Shown: piece by piece, positions 52,414 to 60,334 of the stretch
Position numbering within the stretch: position 1 is the stretch's first letter
Layout: each line of letters starts with the position of its first letter
From: Variovorax davisae
GTDB taxonomy: Bacteria; Pseudomonadota; Gammaproteobacteria; Burkholderiales; Burkholderiaceae_C
Length of the DNA stretch: 64,000 nucleotides
Assembly: GCF_030316845.1 (NCBI RefSeq)
Contig: NZ_JASZYS010000022.1
Location: forward strand, 1-64,000
Reading direction: 5' to 3'
Made by a program: the position numbers and the translations under genes
The notes under the pieces: model-generated
What the model saw: the letters and a program-made list of their open reading frames with translations, nothing else
Told to the model about the DNA's origin: nothing
The model's database searches: none

Positions 52414-52965
52414 CCCCCTCTGTGATTGAGGCCGAGGATACGGCCAAAGAGGTCACCGTGCACCTGCCCCAAAGGCCAATAGACATTGCACTCAAGGGTG
52501 GATACGGAGGCGCGCCCTTCTGGCAGACACCCTCGACGGCATCTCGCGGGCATCCATGTCGGTCATCAAGCGTCCGCTTTCGGTTTTAGCGGGCGCCGCA
52601 GGGATGCAAGGGGAACGGCCGCAAGTGGCCGGTAGGCCCAGTTCGACGGCCAGGCTCGAAAGCGTGCTTCAGACTGGTTGCTGCCGGTCGAGATTTCGAG
52701 CCGAATGGCTGCGACTTCTGAAAGCTGACCTTGACATCCTCGCCGGTGCACGACCGGTGTACGTCGGAACCTGACCTTCGATCGGAGGTGGCATGCAAAG
52801 CGACCAACGAGATCGAGATGAACGCCCGCTTCGACATTCCAGCGAACAGACGTTCAGGGTTCGATACGGAGGTTCGGTGCGCCAATCTCGTCGCGTGGAA
52901 GCGGTCGCTCGATCTTCAACCGATCCGAGAGACGAGGACTGAAGGCCGAGGCACTTTCGTCCTCA
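52414..52965. other. 550-bp gap; promoter of the barrel gene plus repeat copy, no gene seen
   Basis: The part next to 52413 must carry the barrel/DUF1254 promoter. The middle contains a dispersed-repeat copy at 52667-52778. CGCTTTCGGTTTTAGCGGGC and CCGCTTCGACATTC fragments nearby also recall this repeat class. No protein family is visible in any frame. Confidence 0.4.
52667..52778. repeat. Degenerate dispersed repeat, copy G
   Basis: CTTCAGAC, CTGCCGGTCGAGATTTCG, AGCCGAATGGC and CTGAAAGCTGACCTT follow in the same order as in the copies at 5238 and 19866, and later a CGGAACCTGACCTT block matches their GGAAC-TGAC element. Similarity is clear but imperfect. Confidence 0.45.
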
Positions 52966-53955
52966 CTATTCAGCGACGACCTTCGCCTCCGCGGCAACCT
53001 TCTTCCAAATCGGGAGTTCCTTGCGAAGCGTGGACTGGAACTCCTCCGGGCTGCCCCCGTCAATCGTCAGTCCTCCGTCTTCTGACAGCCGCTTCGCTAC
53101 ATCCTTGGACTTCAACGTTGCGGCGATTTCCTTGTTGATCCGCTCGACCACCGGCCGCGGCATGCTTGCCGGTCCCATCACACCGAACAGGACTCGGGCG
53201 TCGAACTGGGGCAATCCCATCTCTCGGAAGGTGGGCACGTCAGGTGCGAGTGGCGAGCGTGCATCACCCGTGATGGCCAACGGTTGAATCTTCGGCGATT
53301 TGAGCTGGGGCAGTGCGTTGATGAGGGTGTCCATCATCACATCGACATCACCCGCAAGAAGCGCGGTGATGGCCTGGCTGTTGCCTCGGTAGGGAATATG
53401 CGTCAGTTTCACCCCAGCGGTCATGCCGAAAAGCTCGGTGGCCATGTGGGCGGCTCCGCCCTGGCCGGACGAACCGAAATTCAGCGCACCGGGTTTGGTC
53501 TTTGCGAACGCAATGAAGTCACTCAATTCTTTCGCCGGGACCGATTGGTTGACGAGCATGATGATGGGGGCGCGGCCGACAAGCGAGATGGGTGTCAGAT
53601 CCGCGGTGACATCGAATGGGAGCTTCGGATAGACGGCGGGATTGACGGCGATCGCACTCGATACGAACAGCAACGTGTAGCCATCGGGTCTGGATTTCGC
53701 AACGGCATCCGCTGCAAGACTCCCTCCGGCCCCGGACTTGTTGTCGACGACGACCGGTTGGCTCAACCGTTCCGACAGGCCCTGCGCCACGATTCGAGCA
53801 AGCACATCGGTGGCACTCCCAGGCGCAAAGCCGACCACCATCTTGAGAGGCTGTGCCGGGTAGGCGCCCTGCGCCGCAGTGTTGGCGCCAGTCAGCGCGA
53901 GGGGCAATGCCGCCAAGAGCCCTGTGTAGAGCTTCACCTTGCCAAATGTACGCAT
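52966..53955 (-). CDS. Tripartite tricarboxylate transporter (Bug/TctC) family substrate-binding protein
   Basis: A 329-residue Bug receptor. Signal peptide LYTGLLAALPLALTGANTAA (cleavage before QGAYPAQ). The mature part is YPAQPLKMVVGFAPGSATDV, a slightly unusual loop (GFAPGS rather than PFPAGG), then VVVDNKSGAGG, RPDGYTLLFVSSA and LTHIPYRGNSQAI. The changed loop suggests a different ligand from the other receptors here. AAAGGAAAG precedes the ATG. It lies 240 bp downstream of another Bug gene on the same strand, with no gene recognised between, and may be transcribed with it. Confidence 0.92.
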   Translation of the reverse strand: MRTFGKVKLYTGLLAALPLALTGANTAAQGAYPAQPLKMVVGFAPGSATDVLARIVAQGLSERLSQPVVVDNKSGAGGSLAADAVAKSRPDGYTLLFVSSAIAVNPAVYPKLPFDVTADLTPISLVGRAPIIMLVNQSVPAKELSDFIAFAKTKPGALNFGSSGQGGAAHMATELFGMTAGVKLTHIPYRGNSQAITALLAGDVDVMMDTLINALPQLKSPKIQPLAITGDARSPLAPDVPTFREMGLPQFDARVLFGVMGPASMPRPVVERINKEIAATLKSKDVAKRLSEDGGLTIDGGSPEEFQSTLRKELPIWKKVAAEAKVVAE

Positions 53956-54195
53956 GAAACTTTCCTTTGGTTCACAGAGCGCGTGGACTCCAAGAGCCCG
54001 CTCCGCCGTCTACATGTGAGAAATAGGCCCCCGAAGGATGGCCAGTCGACGAACCTGCTTCTCGCTCAGCGTGAATCCGTTGCCGGCCAGCACCTGCACC
54101 TTGCGCTCGCGCTGCGTCAGGCAATCTCCGAGGTCGACCACTGGGTTCCGCGGCGACGAGTTTCTTGAGCTGTTCGAACACCGCTGCACCCTTGC

Positions 54196-55194
54196 TCACT
54201 CGGGTTTGAAGTCGATCGACTTCAGCACGGCGCCAACGCGGTCGTAGTCGACGCGCAGTGACTTCGCCAACTCCTCCGGCGTCCGCTGCTGGCCCGCTTC
54301 GAGGCCCAATTCCTTCAGGCGTTCGCGCGTCGCGGGTTGCGCCATCACCTTCAGGGCCGCTTCGCGCAACCGGGTCTGTGCCGCTGCCGGCACGTCGGGC
54401 GTCACCCACAGGCCCTGCCAGCCCGTCGCCTCGAGTTGCGGGTATCCGAGTTCGGTGAAGGTCGGCACGTTGGGCAAAAGTGGAGAACGCTGCGGCAGGC
54501 TGACCGCGTAGGGGACGATCTTGCCGGCCTTGATCATCGGAATCGCGGTCGGGATCCCGTCGAACATCAGTGGCACGTGCCCACCCATCACGTCGGTGAG
54601 CGCGGGGGTTGAGCCCTTGTAGCCGACGTGTGACATATCGATGCCGGCAGCCTTGTTCAATTGCAGCCCCATCACATGCGACAGCGTGCCGGCGCTGTAG
54701 GAGGCATAACTCACCTTGCCCGGAGAGGTCTTGACATAGCTGATCACCTCGCCCAGGCTCTTCGCAGGTACCGACGGGTGACCCACCATCACGATGCCGG
54801 CGCGGCCCAGTTCGGCGATGGGCTTGATCTCCTTGGCCATGTCGAAGCGCAGCTTGACGATATGAGGAATCTCGCTGACCAGCGCATTGAGGGCGACGAG
54901 CACCGTATGGCCGTCGTGCGGCGCCTGCATCAGATCGTTGACTGCCACCGCGCCACCGGCGCCGGGCTTCGGATCGACGACCACTGTCTGATTCAGCTCC
55001 TTTTGCAGGCCGTCGGCCAGCAGGCGCGCCACGATGTCGGTGGTCGCGCCGGCCGGCCCGGCCGCGACGATGCGAATCGGCTTGTCGGAGGGGGTCTGTG
55101 CCAACGCTGCAGGCGCGGCCATCATGGCGAAAGCGGCAACCAGGGCGGCTCCCAGGGCGCGGCGGGGAAGGGGGGACGTCAGGCGTGGCTTCAT
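54196..55194 (-). CDS. Tripartite tricarboxylate transporter (Bug/TctC) family substrate-binding protein, LysR-controlled
   Basis: A 332-residue Bug receptor. I start it at the ATG at 55192-55194 (ATTGGAGACCCCC upstream), which gives a signal peptide RRALGAALVAAFAMMAAPAA. The mature part begins SDKPIRIVAAGPAGATTDIV; the GPAGA loop departs from PFPAGG. TVVVDPKPGAGG and SHVGYKGSTPALTDVMGG follow. Its promoter closely resembles that of the TauD-type dioxygenase gene at 56420, including a LysR-type inverted repeat and an identical 15-base motif at the same distance. The LysR regulator between them therefore very likely controls both. Confidence 0.93.
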   Translation of the reverse strand: MKPRLTSPLPRRALGAALVAAFAMMAAPAALAQTPSDKPIRIVAAGPAGATTDIVARLLADGLQKELNQTVVVDPKPGAGGAVAVNDLMQAPHDGHTVLVALNALVSEIPHIVKLRFDMAKEIKPIAELGRAGIVMVGHPSVPAKSLGEVISYVKTSPGKVSYASYSAGTLSHVMGLQLNKAAGIDMSHVGYKGSTPALTDVMGGHVPLMFDGIPTAIPMIKAGKIVPYAVSLPQRSPLLPNVPTFTELGYPQLEATGWQGLWVTPDVPAAAQTRLREAALKVMAQPATRERLKELGLEAGQQRTPEELAKSLRVDYDRVGAVLKSIDFKPE

Positions 55195-55251
55195 GGGGGT
55201 CTCCAATGGATGTTCTGAATGCGTTGACTGAAGTGTGAACAACGCTGCCCC

Positions 55252-55266
55252 AAAACACCAATGAAA
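55252..55266 (-). promoter_or_regulatory. Conserved promoter motif TTTCATTGGTGTTTT upstream of the Bug gene
   Basis: Read toward the Bug gene on the minus strand, this 15-mer ends 58 bases before the start codon. The identical 15-mer lies at 56343-56357 on the plus strand, 63 bases before the TauD start codon. A chance match at matched position and orientation is very unlikely. It may be part of the core promoter or an activator subsite. Confidence 0.75.
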
Positions 55267-55280
55267 ACCCAAGCCATGCC

Positions 55281-55298
55281 CATAACTATTTGGTCATG
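55281..55298. promoter_or_regulatory. LysR-type inverted repeat (Bug promoter)
   Basis: Read toward the Bug gene: CATGACCAAATAGTTATG, an imperfect inverted repeat (CATGAC and GTTATG around CAAATA) with the T-N11-A spacing of LTTR sites. It is 86-103 bases upstream of the Bug start. It pairs with CATAACCAAAGAGTAATG at 56311-56328. Confidence 0.65.
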
Positions 55299-55344
55299 GA
55301 GGCGAACTAACAGGCGCCCGATGCGGCACCAGGAGCCTATCTAT

Positions 55345-56313
55345 CTATCGTGCCGAGGCTTCCACCAGACACTGGACGAATTCGACCGAATAGGCGCTCG
55401 ATTCCGGCTCGACCAACGTCATCGCCGAGATCGGCAGGACCAGCCCGGCCATGTCGATGTCGAGCACATGCACGAGCCCGCGAGTTTCGGCATTGCGGGC
55501 AAGCCGTCTGGATGACAACGCAACCGCGCCGTGGTCGCAAACCATGCCCAGCAACGAATCAAATGACACGGTTTCCACCAGCCTGGATGGCACGAGCACC
55601 CTGTTCTTGCGGAGCATCGCGTCGATCACGGCGCGCACCCGCGCCACGCGGGGCGGCAATACCCAAATCGAATCGGCAAGATCGTGAAATGTCGGTCGAG
55701 CGGCGCGAGCCAGTGGATGGCCGGGCGCCACCATCCACACCATGGGGTCGACATAGAGCGGCACGACGTTCAGATCGGCCGCGGCGCTTCGTTCCGGCGC
55801 CACGCCCATCACGACATCCAGCTTGCCCGCCCGCAGCAGGGGCAGCAACAGGTCAGGAGAGCCTTCCTGCACCGTGAGATCGAAAGCTGCCGTCGGCGTC
55901 CGTTGTCGTTGCAGGCGCTCGAAAGCCATGGGTATCACCGATGTGGTGCCATGCATAGCCCCTACCGCCACGCGCCAGACCTCGGGCTGGCCGATCGAAT
56001 CCAGCGCGAGGGCGGCGCGGTTCAGGTCTTCATGGACGGATTGCGCATGGCGGGTCAGACAAACGCCTTCAGGTGTGGGAACCAGCCCTTGGGGCGTCCG
56101 AGCAAAGAGTGACATCCCGAGGCCGCGCTCGAGTTCCGCCAGGGCCTTCGACACGGCGGGCTGTGTGAGGTGCATGGCCTCGGCGACCCGGCCGACGTGC
56201 CGATGCTGGTCGAGCGCGACCAGCAGGCGAAGTTGGCGCAACTTGAGATGTCGTTGCAGAAAGGCCTGTGCGCTGACTGGTGTTGAAGCGGGTGGGCGGC
56301 GGCGGGTCGACAT
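55345..56313 (-). CDS. LysR-family transcriptional regulator of the flanking Bug and TauD operons
   Basis: A 322-residue LTTR. The HTH lies at about residues 22-82: LKLRQLRLLVALDQHRHVGR, VAEAMHLTQPAVSKALAELE and RGLGMSLFARTPQGLVPT. The effector domain starts at WRVAVGAMHGTTSVIPMAFE and includes LDVVMGVAPERSAAADL. It starts at the ATG at 56311-56313, which lies inside the LysR-type inverted repeat upstream of the dioxygenase, so autoregulation is expected. It lies between the Bug gene (minus, 54196) and the TauD gene (plus, 56420), which have near-matching promoters. The co-inducer is probably the substrate of the TauD enzyme. Confidence 0.94.
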   Translation of the reverse strand: MSTRRRPPASTPVSAQAFLQRHLKLRQLRLLVALDQHRHVGRVAEAMHLTQPAVSKALAELERGLGMSLFARTPQGLVPTPEGVCLTRHAQSVHEDLNRAALALDSIGQPEVWRVAVGAMHGTTSVIPMAFERLQRQRTPTAAFDLTVQEGSPDLLLPLLRAGKLDVVMGVAPERSAAADLNVVPLYVDPMVWMVAPGHPLARAARPTFHDLADSIWVLPPRVARVRAVIDAMLRKNRVLVPSRLVETVSFDSLLGMVCDHGAVALSSRRLARNAETRGLVHVLDIDMAGLVLPISAMTLVEPESSAYSVEFVQCLVEASAR

Positions 56314-56328
56314 AACCAAAGAGTAATG
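56311..56328. promoter_or_regulatory. LysR-type inverted repeat (TauD promoter / LysR start)
   Basis: CATAACCAAAGAGTAATG on the plus strand, matching CATGACCAAATAGTTATG in front of the Bug gene. It has T-N11-A spacing and covers the start codon of the LysR gene, so binding there could both activate the dioxygenase and restrain lysR. Confidence 0.65.
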
Positions 56329-56342
56329 CGCGCGGCCCAGGC

Positions 56343-56357
56343 TTTCATTGGTGTTTT
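56343..56357 (+). promoter_or_regulatory. Conserved promoter motif TTTCATTGGTGTTTT upstream of the TauD gene
   Basis: Identical over 15 bases to the motif in the Bug promoter and in the same orientation relative to its gene. It is followed in both promoters by a similar GACCAGACTTCGGTCAGCGC-like block and a GGAGAC ribosome site. Confidence 0.75.
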
Positions 56358-56419
56358 CGAGCGGCTTTGACCAGACTTCGGTCAGCGCATCGCCCAACGA
56401 AACCCATCGGAGACGACCC

Positions 56420-57301
56420 ATGAACGCCAACCATGAAGGCAATCTGACCATCCGCAAGCTCACCCCGACGATCGGCGCCGAAGTGTTCGGCGTCGACCTC
56501 GGTCGACCAGTCGCACCCCCGGTCCTCGCGCAGATCAAGCAGGCGCTTTGGGACAACCAGGTGATCTTCTTCCGCGACCAGCAGTTGTCACCGCTGCAGC
56601 ACATGAGCCTGGGCAGGCAATTCGGCTCGCTCCACGTGCACCCGGTCAAGCGCAGTCGCCATCCAGAGCACCAGGAGCTTCTGGTGGTTCATGCGGATGC
56701 GAAGTCCACCCGTGCGACCGGCGAAAGCTGGCACACCGACGTGAGTTGTGACCAGGCTCCGCCCATGGCCAGCATGCTCCACCTGACGGAGGTTCCGCCT
56801 GTGGGTGGCGACACGCTGTGGGCGAGCATGTACGCCGCCTATGACGCCCTGTCGGCGAGCATGAAGACCTTCCTTGAAGGCCTGACCGCGATCCACGATG
56901 GCGCCAAGCCCTGGTTAAACGGTCTTGGCGTCAAGCCGGTGGATATTGCCTATTCACGCACTGAGCATCCGGTCGTGACGGTCCATCCCGAAACCGGCAG
57001 GAAGATCCTGTACGTCAACAGCGGCTTCACCACGCATATTCCCCAGCTCAATCGGGGAGAGAGCGATGCACTGCTGGGCTTTCTCTATGACCACCTCGCG
57101 CACCCTCTGTTCCAGTGTCGTTTTCGCTGGGAGCACAATTCGATCGCGTTCTGGGACAACCGTTGCACGCAGCACCACGCCTTGTTTGACTACTTCCCGG
57201 CGCGCCGACATGGGCATCGGGTGACCATCAATGGCCATGCGCCTGCTGCGGCGGACCCGGCACGGGTCGCGGCACAGAGCCCGATGGCCGAAGCGGCCTG
57301 A
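56420..57301 (+). CDS. TauD/TfdA family alpha-ketoglutarate-dependent dioxygenase
   Basis: A 293-residue Fe(II)/2-oxoglutarate dioxygenase. The facial triad is GESWHTDVS (H105, D107) and FWDNRCTQH (H252). A downstream Arg in RRHGHRVTING should bind 2-oxoglutarate. PTIGAEVFGVDLGRPVAPPV at the N-terminus is typical of TfdA/TauD. Such enzymes hydroxylate sulfonates, aryloxyacetates or similar acids so that they split. The ATG at 56420 follows CGGAGACGACC. It is divergent from its LysR regulator and followed 26 bp later by a Bug receptor, while a second Bug receptor shares its promoter type. The substrate is probably an anionic organic acid; the exact one is unknown. Confidence 0.94.
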   Translation: MNANHEGNLTIRKLTPTIGAEVFGVDLGRPVAPPVLAQIKQALWDNQVIFFRDQQLSPLQHMSLGRQFGSLHVHPVKRSRHPEHQELLVVHADAKSTRATGESWHTDVSCDQAPPMASMLHLTEVPPVGGDTLWASMYAAYDALSASMKTFLEGLTAIHDGAKPWLNGLGVKPVDIAYSRTEHPVVTVHPETGRKILYVNSGFTTHIPQLNRGESDALLGFLYDHLAHPLFQCRFRWEHNSIAFWDNRCTQHHALFDYFPARRHGHRVTINGHAPAAADPARVAAQSPMAEAA

Positions 57302-57327
57302 ACGCAGCGCATTCGAACGGAGACGTC

Positions 57328-58302
57328 ATGAAACTCACAAGACTTCTCGCGCTGGCGGTCCTGGCGAATGCGGCGATCGCCGCGCCTTTGCGAGCCGAGG
57401 AGGCATGGCCCGCCCGTCCCGTCCGCATGGTAATCGGCACCACCGCCGGGGCCGGCGGCGATGTTCTGTTGCGCCTGGTCGCCAACAGCATGTCGCTGTC
57501 GCTGATGCAGCCGGTCATCGTGGAGAACAAGGTGGGGGCCAATGGGCTCGTCGCCACGGCGGACGTCGCAAATTCCAGGCCCGACGGCTATACGGTGCTG
57601 TTCGGCGGTGCCAGTGCGACAGTGATCAACCAGGCGCTGCAACCTGCGCTGGCCGTCAATGTGCTCGACAAGCTCAGCCCGGTCGCACAACTCGGCGCCG
57701 GTGGCGTCAATCTCGTGGTGGCGCCCGACTTTCCTGCCACCAACCTGCGTGACTTCATCGCCTATGCAAAGGCTCACCCCGGCCAGATCAACTATGCCAC
57801 GTGGGGCGTAGGCTCCAGCGGCCACCTTGTGATGGAGTGGCTGAAGAACCGATATGGGCTCGATCTTTCGCACGTGCCATACAAGTCGATGCCCCAGATC
57901 TATCAGGACATGGCGGGCGGGCTCGTCAAGGTCGCGTTCGTCGATGCAGCGAGTTCAGTCCCGCTGGTCAAGGCCGGGAAGATCAAGGCATTGGGCAACT
58001 CCGGAACCGCACGCGCGCCGGGCCTTGCAGACGTGCTGACGTTCAAGGAACAAGGCGTGGACTTCGCGGTCGACGGCTGGTACGGCGTCTTCGTGCCCAG
58101 GGGCACGCCGGACGCCGTAGTCAGCCGGCTCCATCGCGAGATCATCAAGGTTCTGGCCGATCCAGAGGTTCGGGCACGTATGCTGCAACTCAACCTGTCA
58201 AGCCCGCTGCCAAAGAGTCCAACCGAGTTCGAACAGATCGTGGCGGCCGATCTCAAGCTCTGGCAATCGATTGTCAGAACGAACAACATCAAGGCGGATT
58301 GA
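57328..58302 (+). CDS. Tripartite tricarboxylate transporter (Bug/TctC) family substrate-binding protein
   Basis: A 324-residue Bug receptor. Signal peptide MKLTRLLALAVLANAAIAAP, cleavage near RAE. The mature part is WPARPVRMVIGTTAGAGGDV (loop GTTAGAGG), then PVIVENKVGANG, RPDGYTVLFGGAS and LSHVPYKSMPQIYQDMAGG. The KSM in place of KGS in the second-lobe motif is a variation. GAACGGAGACGTC precedes the ATG. It is co-transcribed with the TauD-type dioxygenase (26 bp gap). Together with the Bug gene at 54196, one LysR regulator may control two receptors for related acids. Confidence 0.92.
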   Translation: MKLTRLLALAVLANAAIAAPLRAEEAWPARPVRMVIGTTAGAGGDVLLRLVANSMSLSLMQPVIVENKVGANGLVATADVANSRPDGYTVLFGGASATVINQALQPALAVNVLDKLSPVAQLGAGGVNLVVAPDFPATNLRDFIAYAKAHPGQINYATWGVGSSGHLVMEWLKNRYGLDLSHVPYKSMPQIYQDMAGGLVKVAFVDAASSVPLVKAGKIKALGNSGTARAPGLADVLTFKEQGVDFAVDGWYGVFVPRGTPDAVVSRLHREIIKVLADPEVRARMLQLNLSSPLPKSPTEFEQIVAADLKLWQSIVRTNNIKAD

Positions 58303-58317
58303 GGATATGTTGCCCAT

Positions 58318-58336
58318 GTTGGCGCACTGGGCCAAC
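58318..58336. terminator. Weak hairpin after the TauD-Bug operon
   Basis: GTTGGC and GCCAAC form a 6-bp stem with a 7-base loop, 15 bases past the stop. No T tract follows. A weak candidate. Confidence 0.3.
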
Positions 58337-58634
58337 GGACTCCTATGTTGCGTATTCAGCGATGCGGATGGCGGCCGACGGCACCAGCAGGACCTTCTCG
58401 GGTAACCGGTTGTCGCCGAGCCTCCATATGGCGTCGTCGCCGGAAGCTGTCTTCTGAGGCGAGGACCGGCGGTTGGGGTTCGACTGGGCGCGATCATGAC
58501 CATCACGAAGACGAGTTGATTGCCCTTCGGTGCAAGTTTGAACGCCTTCTACCTCATTGGGGGTTCATCATGGAGGCCATTCCCAACGCTGTTTATCGCC
58601 AACCGACCGGGCGAACGACCGTTCGATGGCGAGA
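58337..58634. other. 300-bp gap between convergent genes; no gene recognised
   Basis: An open frame (58345-58638, plus) reads EDELIALRCKFERLLPHWGF near its end but matches no family I know and lacks a good start. The segment may be worn repeat or gene debris. Confidence 0.35.
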
Positions 58635-60098
58635 CTAGGGCGCCGCAGCCGGTCGTGGGGGCCCAGCGGCCGGCGCTGGAACCAGCGTTCCTCCTACGTC
58701 CCGGAGAAGACGCCTGAACTCGGGCGAGTCCGCCATGATGGTTCCTGCGGCAGCGCGCAGGCGATCCACAGCGACGTCCGGTAGCACGAAGGTGGTCGGC
58801 TGCTGATTGAGATAGGCCAGTTCCGCCTTGTCCTTCAGGGCGGCGAACGAGACGTCGATGGCATAGATCTCGGCGTCCGGTCCGCGGGTGATGGCCGCGA
58901 CGGCTGGGTCCTTGTTGCTCGCCATCGCTGCTGATGTCCGGATCTTTCGCATCGTGTTCCAGCGGGCGGCCATGTCCCTCAGCAACTCCACGGCTTCGAA
59001 CGAGTAGCGATCGATCGGCACGCCGCTCGACTTGAGCAGAATCTCCACACTTCCGGGCGGCGTTTCGGATTCGTCCCAGTTCGTCGGAGGCACGGAGAGC
59101 GAATTGACGATGAAGACAACGATCCGCTTCGCACTGTCGAGCTGCGTCGGCATTCCGGCTTCCTGCATCGCCTCGAGGATCTCCAGGGAATCGAGCACGC
59201 CGCGCATGCCAACGTTGTCGGATACGCCGCCATCCACGAGATGAATATAGGGTCGTTTGGCGCTGTCTGTGAAATCGCCAAGAGACCTGAGCGAGCGAAT
59301 GGCTCGCGCAGCAGGCCGCGGCGGGTTGTCCGTATCCGTGAACCGCGCTACCCATGGGGGCGGGGTCATGTTGCAAGTGCCGCCATAGTTGTTCAGCGTG
59401 ACTGGCGACAGGACCACAGGCACCGCCGATGAGGCGGCGGCTGCGCGCGACAAGGGCACGGCGTTCAGGTCCGAGCACAGCACGTCGAAGACGCTCTGCT
59501 GGAAAACCACGCGCGCGCCGCTCGAAATGTCGGTTGCCGAAGCGAGGATCAACGGCCCCTTGCCGCGATTCAGGTCGCCGAAAGTGGCGTTGTTGAAGAG
59601 GACCTCGTCGTACAACTCGGCCGCGAGCTCGGAACGCCCCCACGCGGTCGACGACAGCCTGGGCCAGTTGCCCGGATTCAGCGAACGCGAAATGATGGCG
59701 CCCTGAACGTCGCGCTTCAGAAAGCGCTGCTCGTAGTCGTCGAACAGCTTGTCGCCGTAGGGCCCATACGCCAGCGCGGTGAAGCTGCCGCCCGACACGC
59801 CGGTGATGATGTCGACCTGGTCGATCAGCCGGCCCCTTCCTTTCGGCGTGACGATCTCGGTGCGCCTCAGGTATTCGAGCGCGCCGTACGAGAACGCGGC
59901 AGCGCGAGTTCCGCCACCGGAGAACGCGAGGATGACAAGCGCGTCCTTGTCCTTGACCTCGGCCTGGCGCGTTTCGAAGCGATAGCCGCTGCTTGGATTC
60001 GCTTGCGAAATGGGGGGGTTGACCGGCCGGGTGGCGCAACCAGCAACCAACAATGCGCAGGCTGCGATGCCCCAATGTGAAATCCGCGATTCAGTCAT
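58635..60098 (-). CDS. Patatin-like phospholipase family lipoprotein
   Basis: A 487-residue exported lipoprotein: ACALLVAGCATRP gives lipidated C21. The patatin domain (PF01734) has the oxyanion motif LAFSGGGTRAAAFSYGALEY near residue 58, the nucleophile in DIITGVSGGSFTALAYG (S102), and the Asp of the Ser-Asp dyad in HLVDGGVSDNVGM. It should hydrolyse acyl-ester lipids at the envelope. CTGGAGAACCC precedes the chosen ATG at 60096-60098; a longer in-frame start exists but would hide the lipobox. The C-terminus is Ala/Pro rich. It is divergent from a GntR regulator with a 236-bp gap and has no obvious pathway partner. Confidence 0.93.
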   Translation of the reverse strand: MTESRISHWGIAACALLVAGCATRPVNPPISQANPSSGYRFETRQAEVKDKDALVILAFSGGGTRAAAFSYGALEYLRRTEIVTPKGRGRLIDQVDIITGVSGGSFTALAYGPYGDKLFDDYEQRFLKRDVQGAIISRSLNPGNWPRLSSTAWGRSELAAELYDEVLFNNATFGDLNRGKGPLILASATDISSGARVVFQQSVFDVLCSDLNAVPLSRAAAASSAVPVVLSPVTLNNYGGTCNMTPPPWVARFTDTDNPPRPAARAIRSLRSLGDFTDSAKRPYIHLVDGGVSDNVGMRGVLDSLEILEAMQEAGMPTQLDSAKRIVVFIVNSLSVPPTNWDESETPPGSVEILLKSSGVPIDRYSFEAVELLRDMAARWNTMRKIRTSAAMASNKDPAVAAITRGPDAEIYAIDVSFAALKDKAELAYLNQQPTTFVLPDVAVDRLRAAAGTIMADSPEFRRLLRDVGGTLVPAPAAGPPRPAAAP

Positions 60099-60248
60099 GG
60101 GTTCTCCAGGAAGTCGATCGATTGCGAGCGACCGGTTTTTGATTCCAACTGATTGGCACTGAAGCCGCAAGGCTCGGTACCTTCTATTGCTCGGTCGACT
60201 GCGCATCGGCGACCCCCGCGTGCGCGCCCGAGACTTGTGATTTAATAC

Positions 60249-60272
60249 GTGATCACATTTGGTATGTTAACA
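60249..60272. promoter_or_regulatory. Two 8-base palindromes in the patatin/GntR divergent region
   Basis: GTGATCAC (60249-60256) and TGTTAACA (60265-60272) are both perfect palindromes with centres 16 bases apart, in the only markedly AT-rich stretch of the gap and 63-86 bases before the GntR start. They are plausible operator half-pairs for the GntR regulator (autoregulation). Confidence 0.4.
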
Positions 60273-60334
60273 ATCTTGCGCTGCTTCTCCCTCTGATTGG
60301 CGGCTCAAACATCTTGATATGGCGACAAAGACCC

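Noticed and set aside
53956..54195. Possible small gene between the two minus-strand Bug genes
   Set aside because: The minus strand has a short open stretch (ERKVQVLAGNGFTLSEKQVR), but it lacks a start and I recognise no family; it could be debris.
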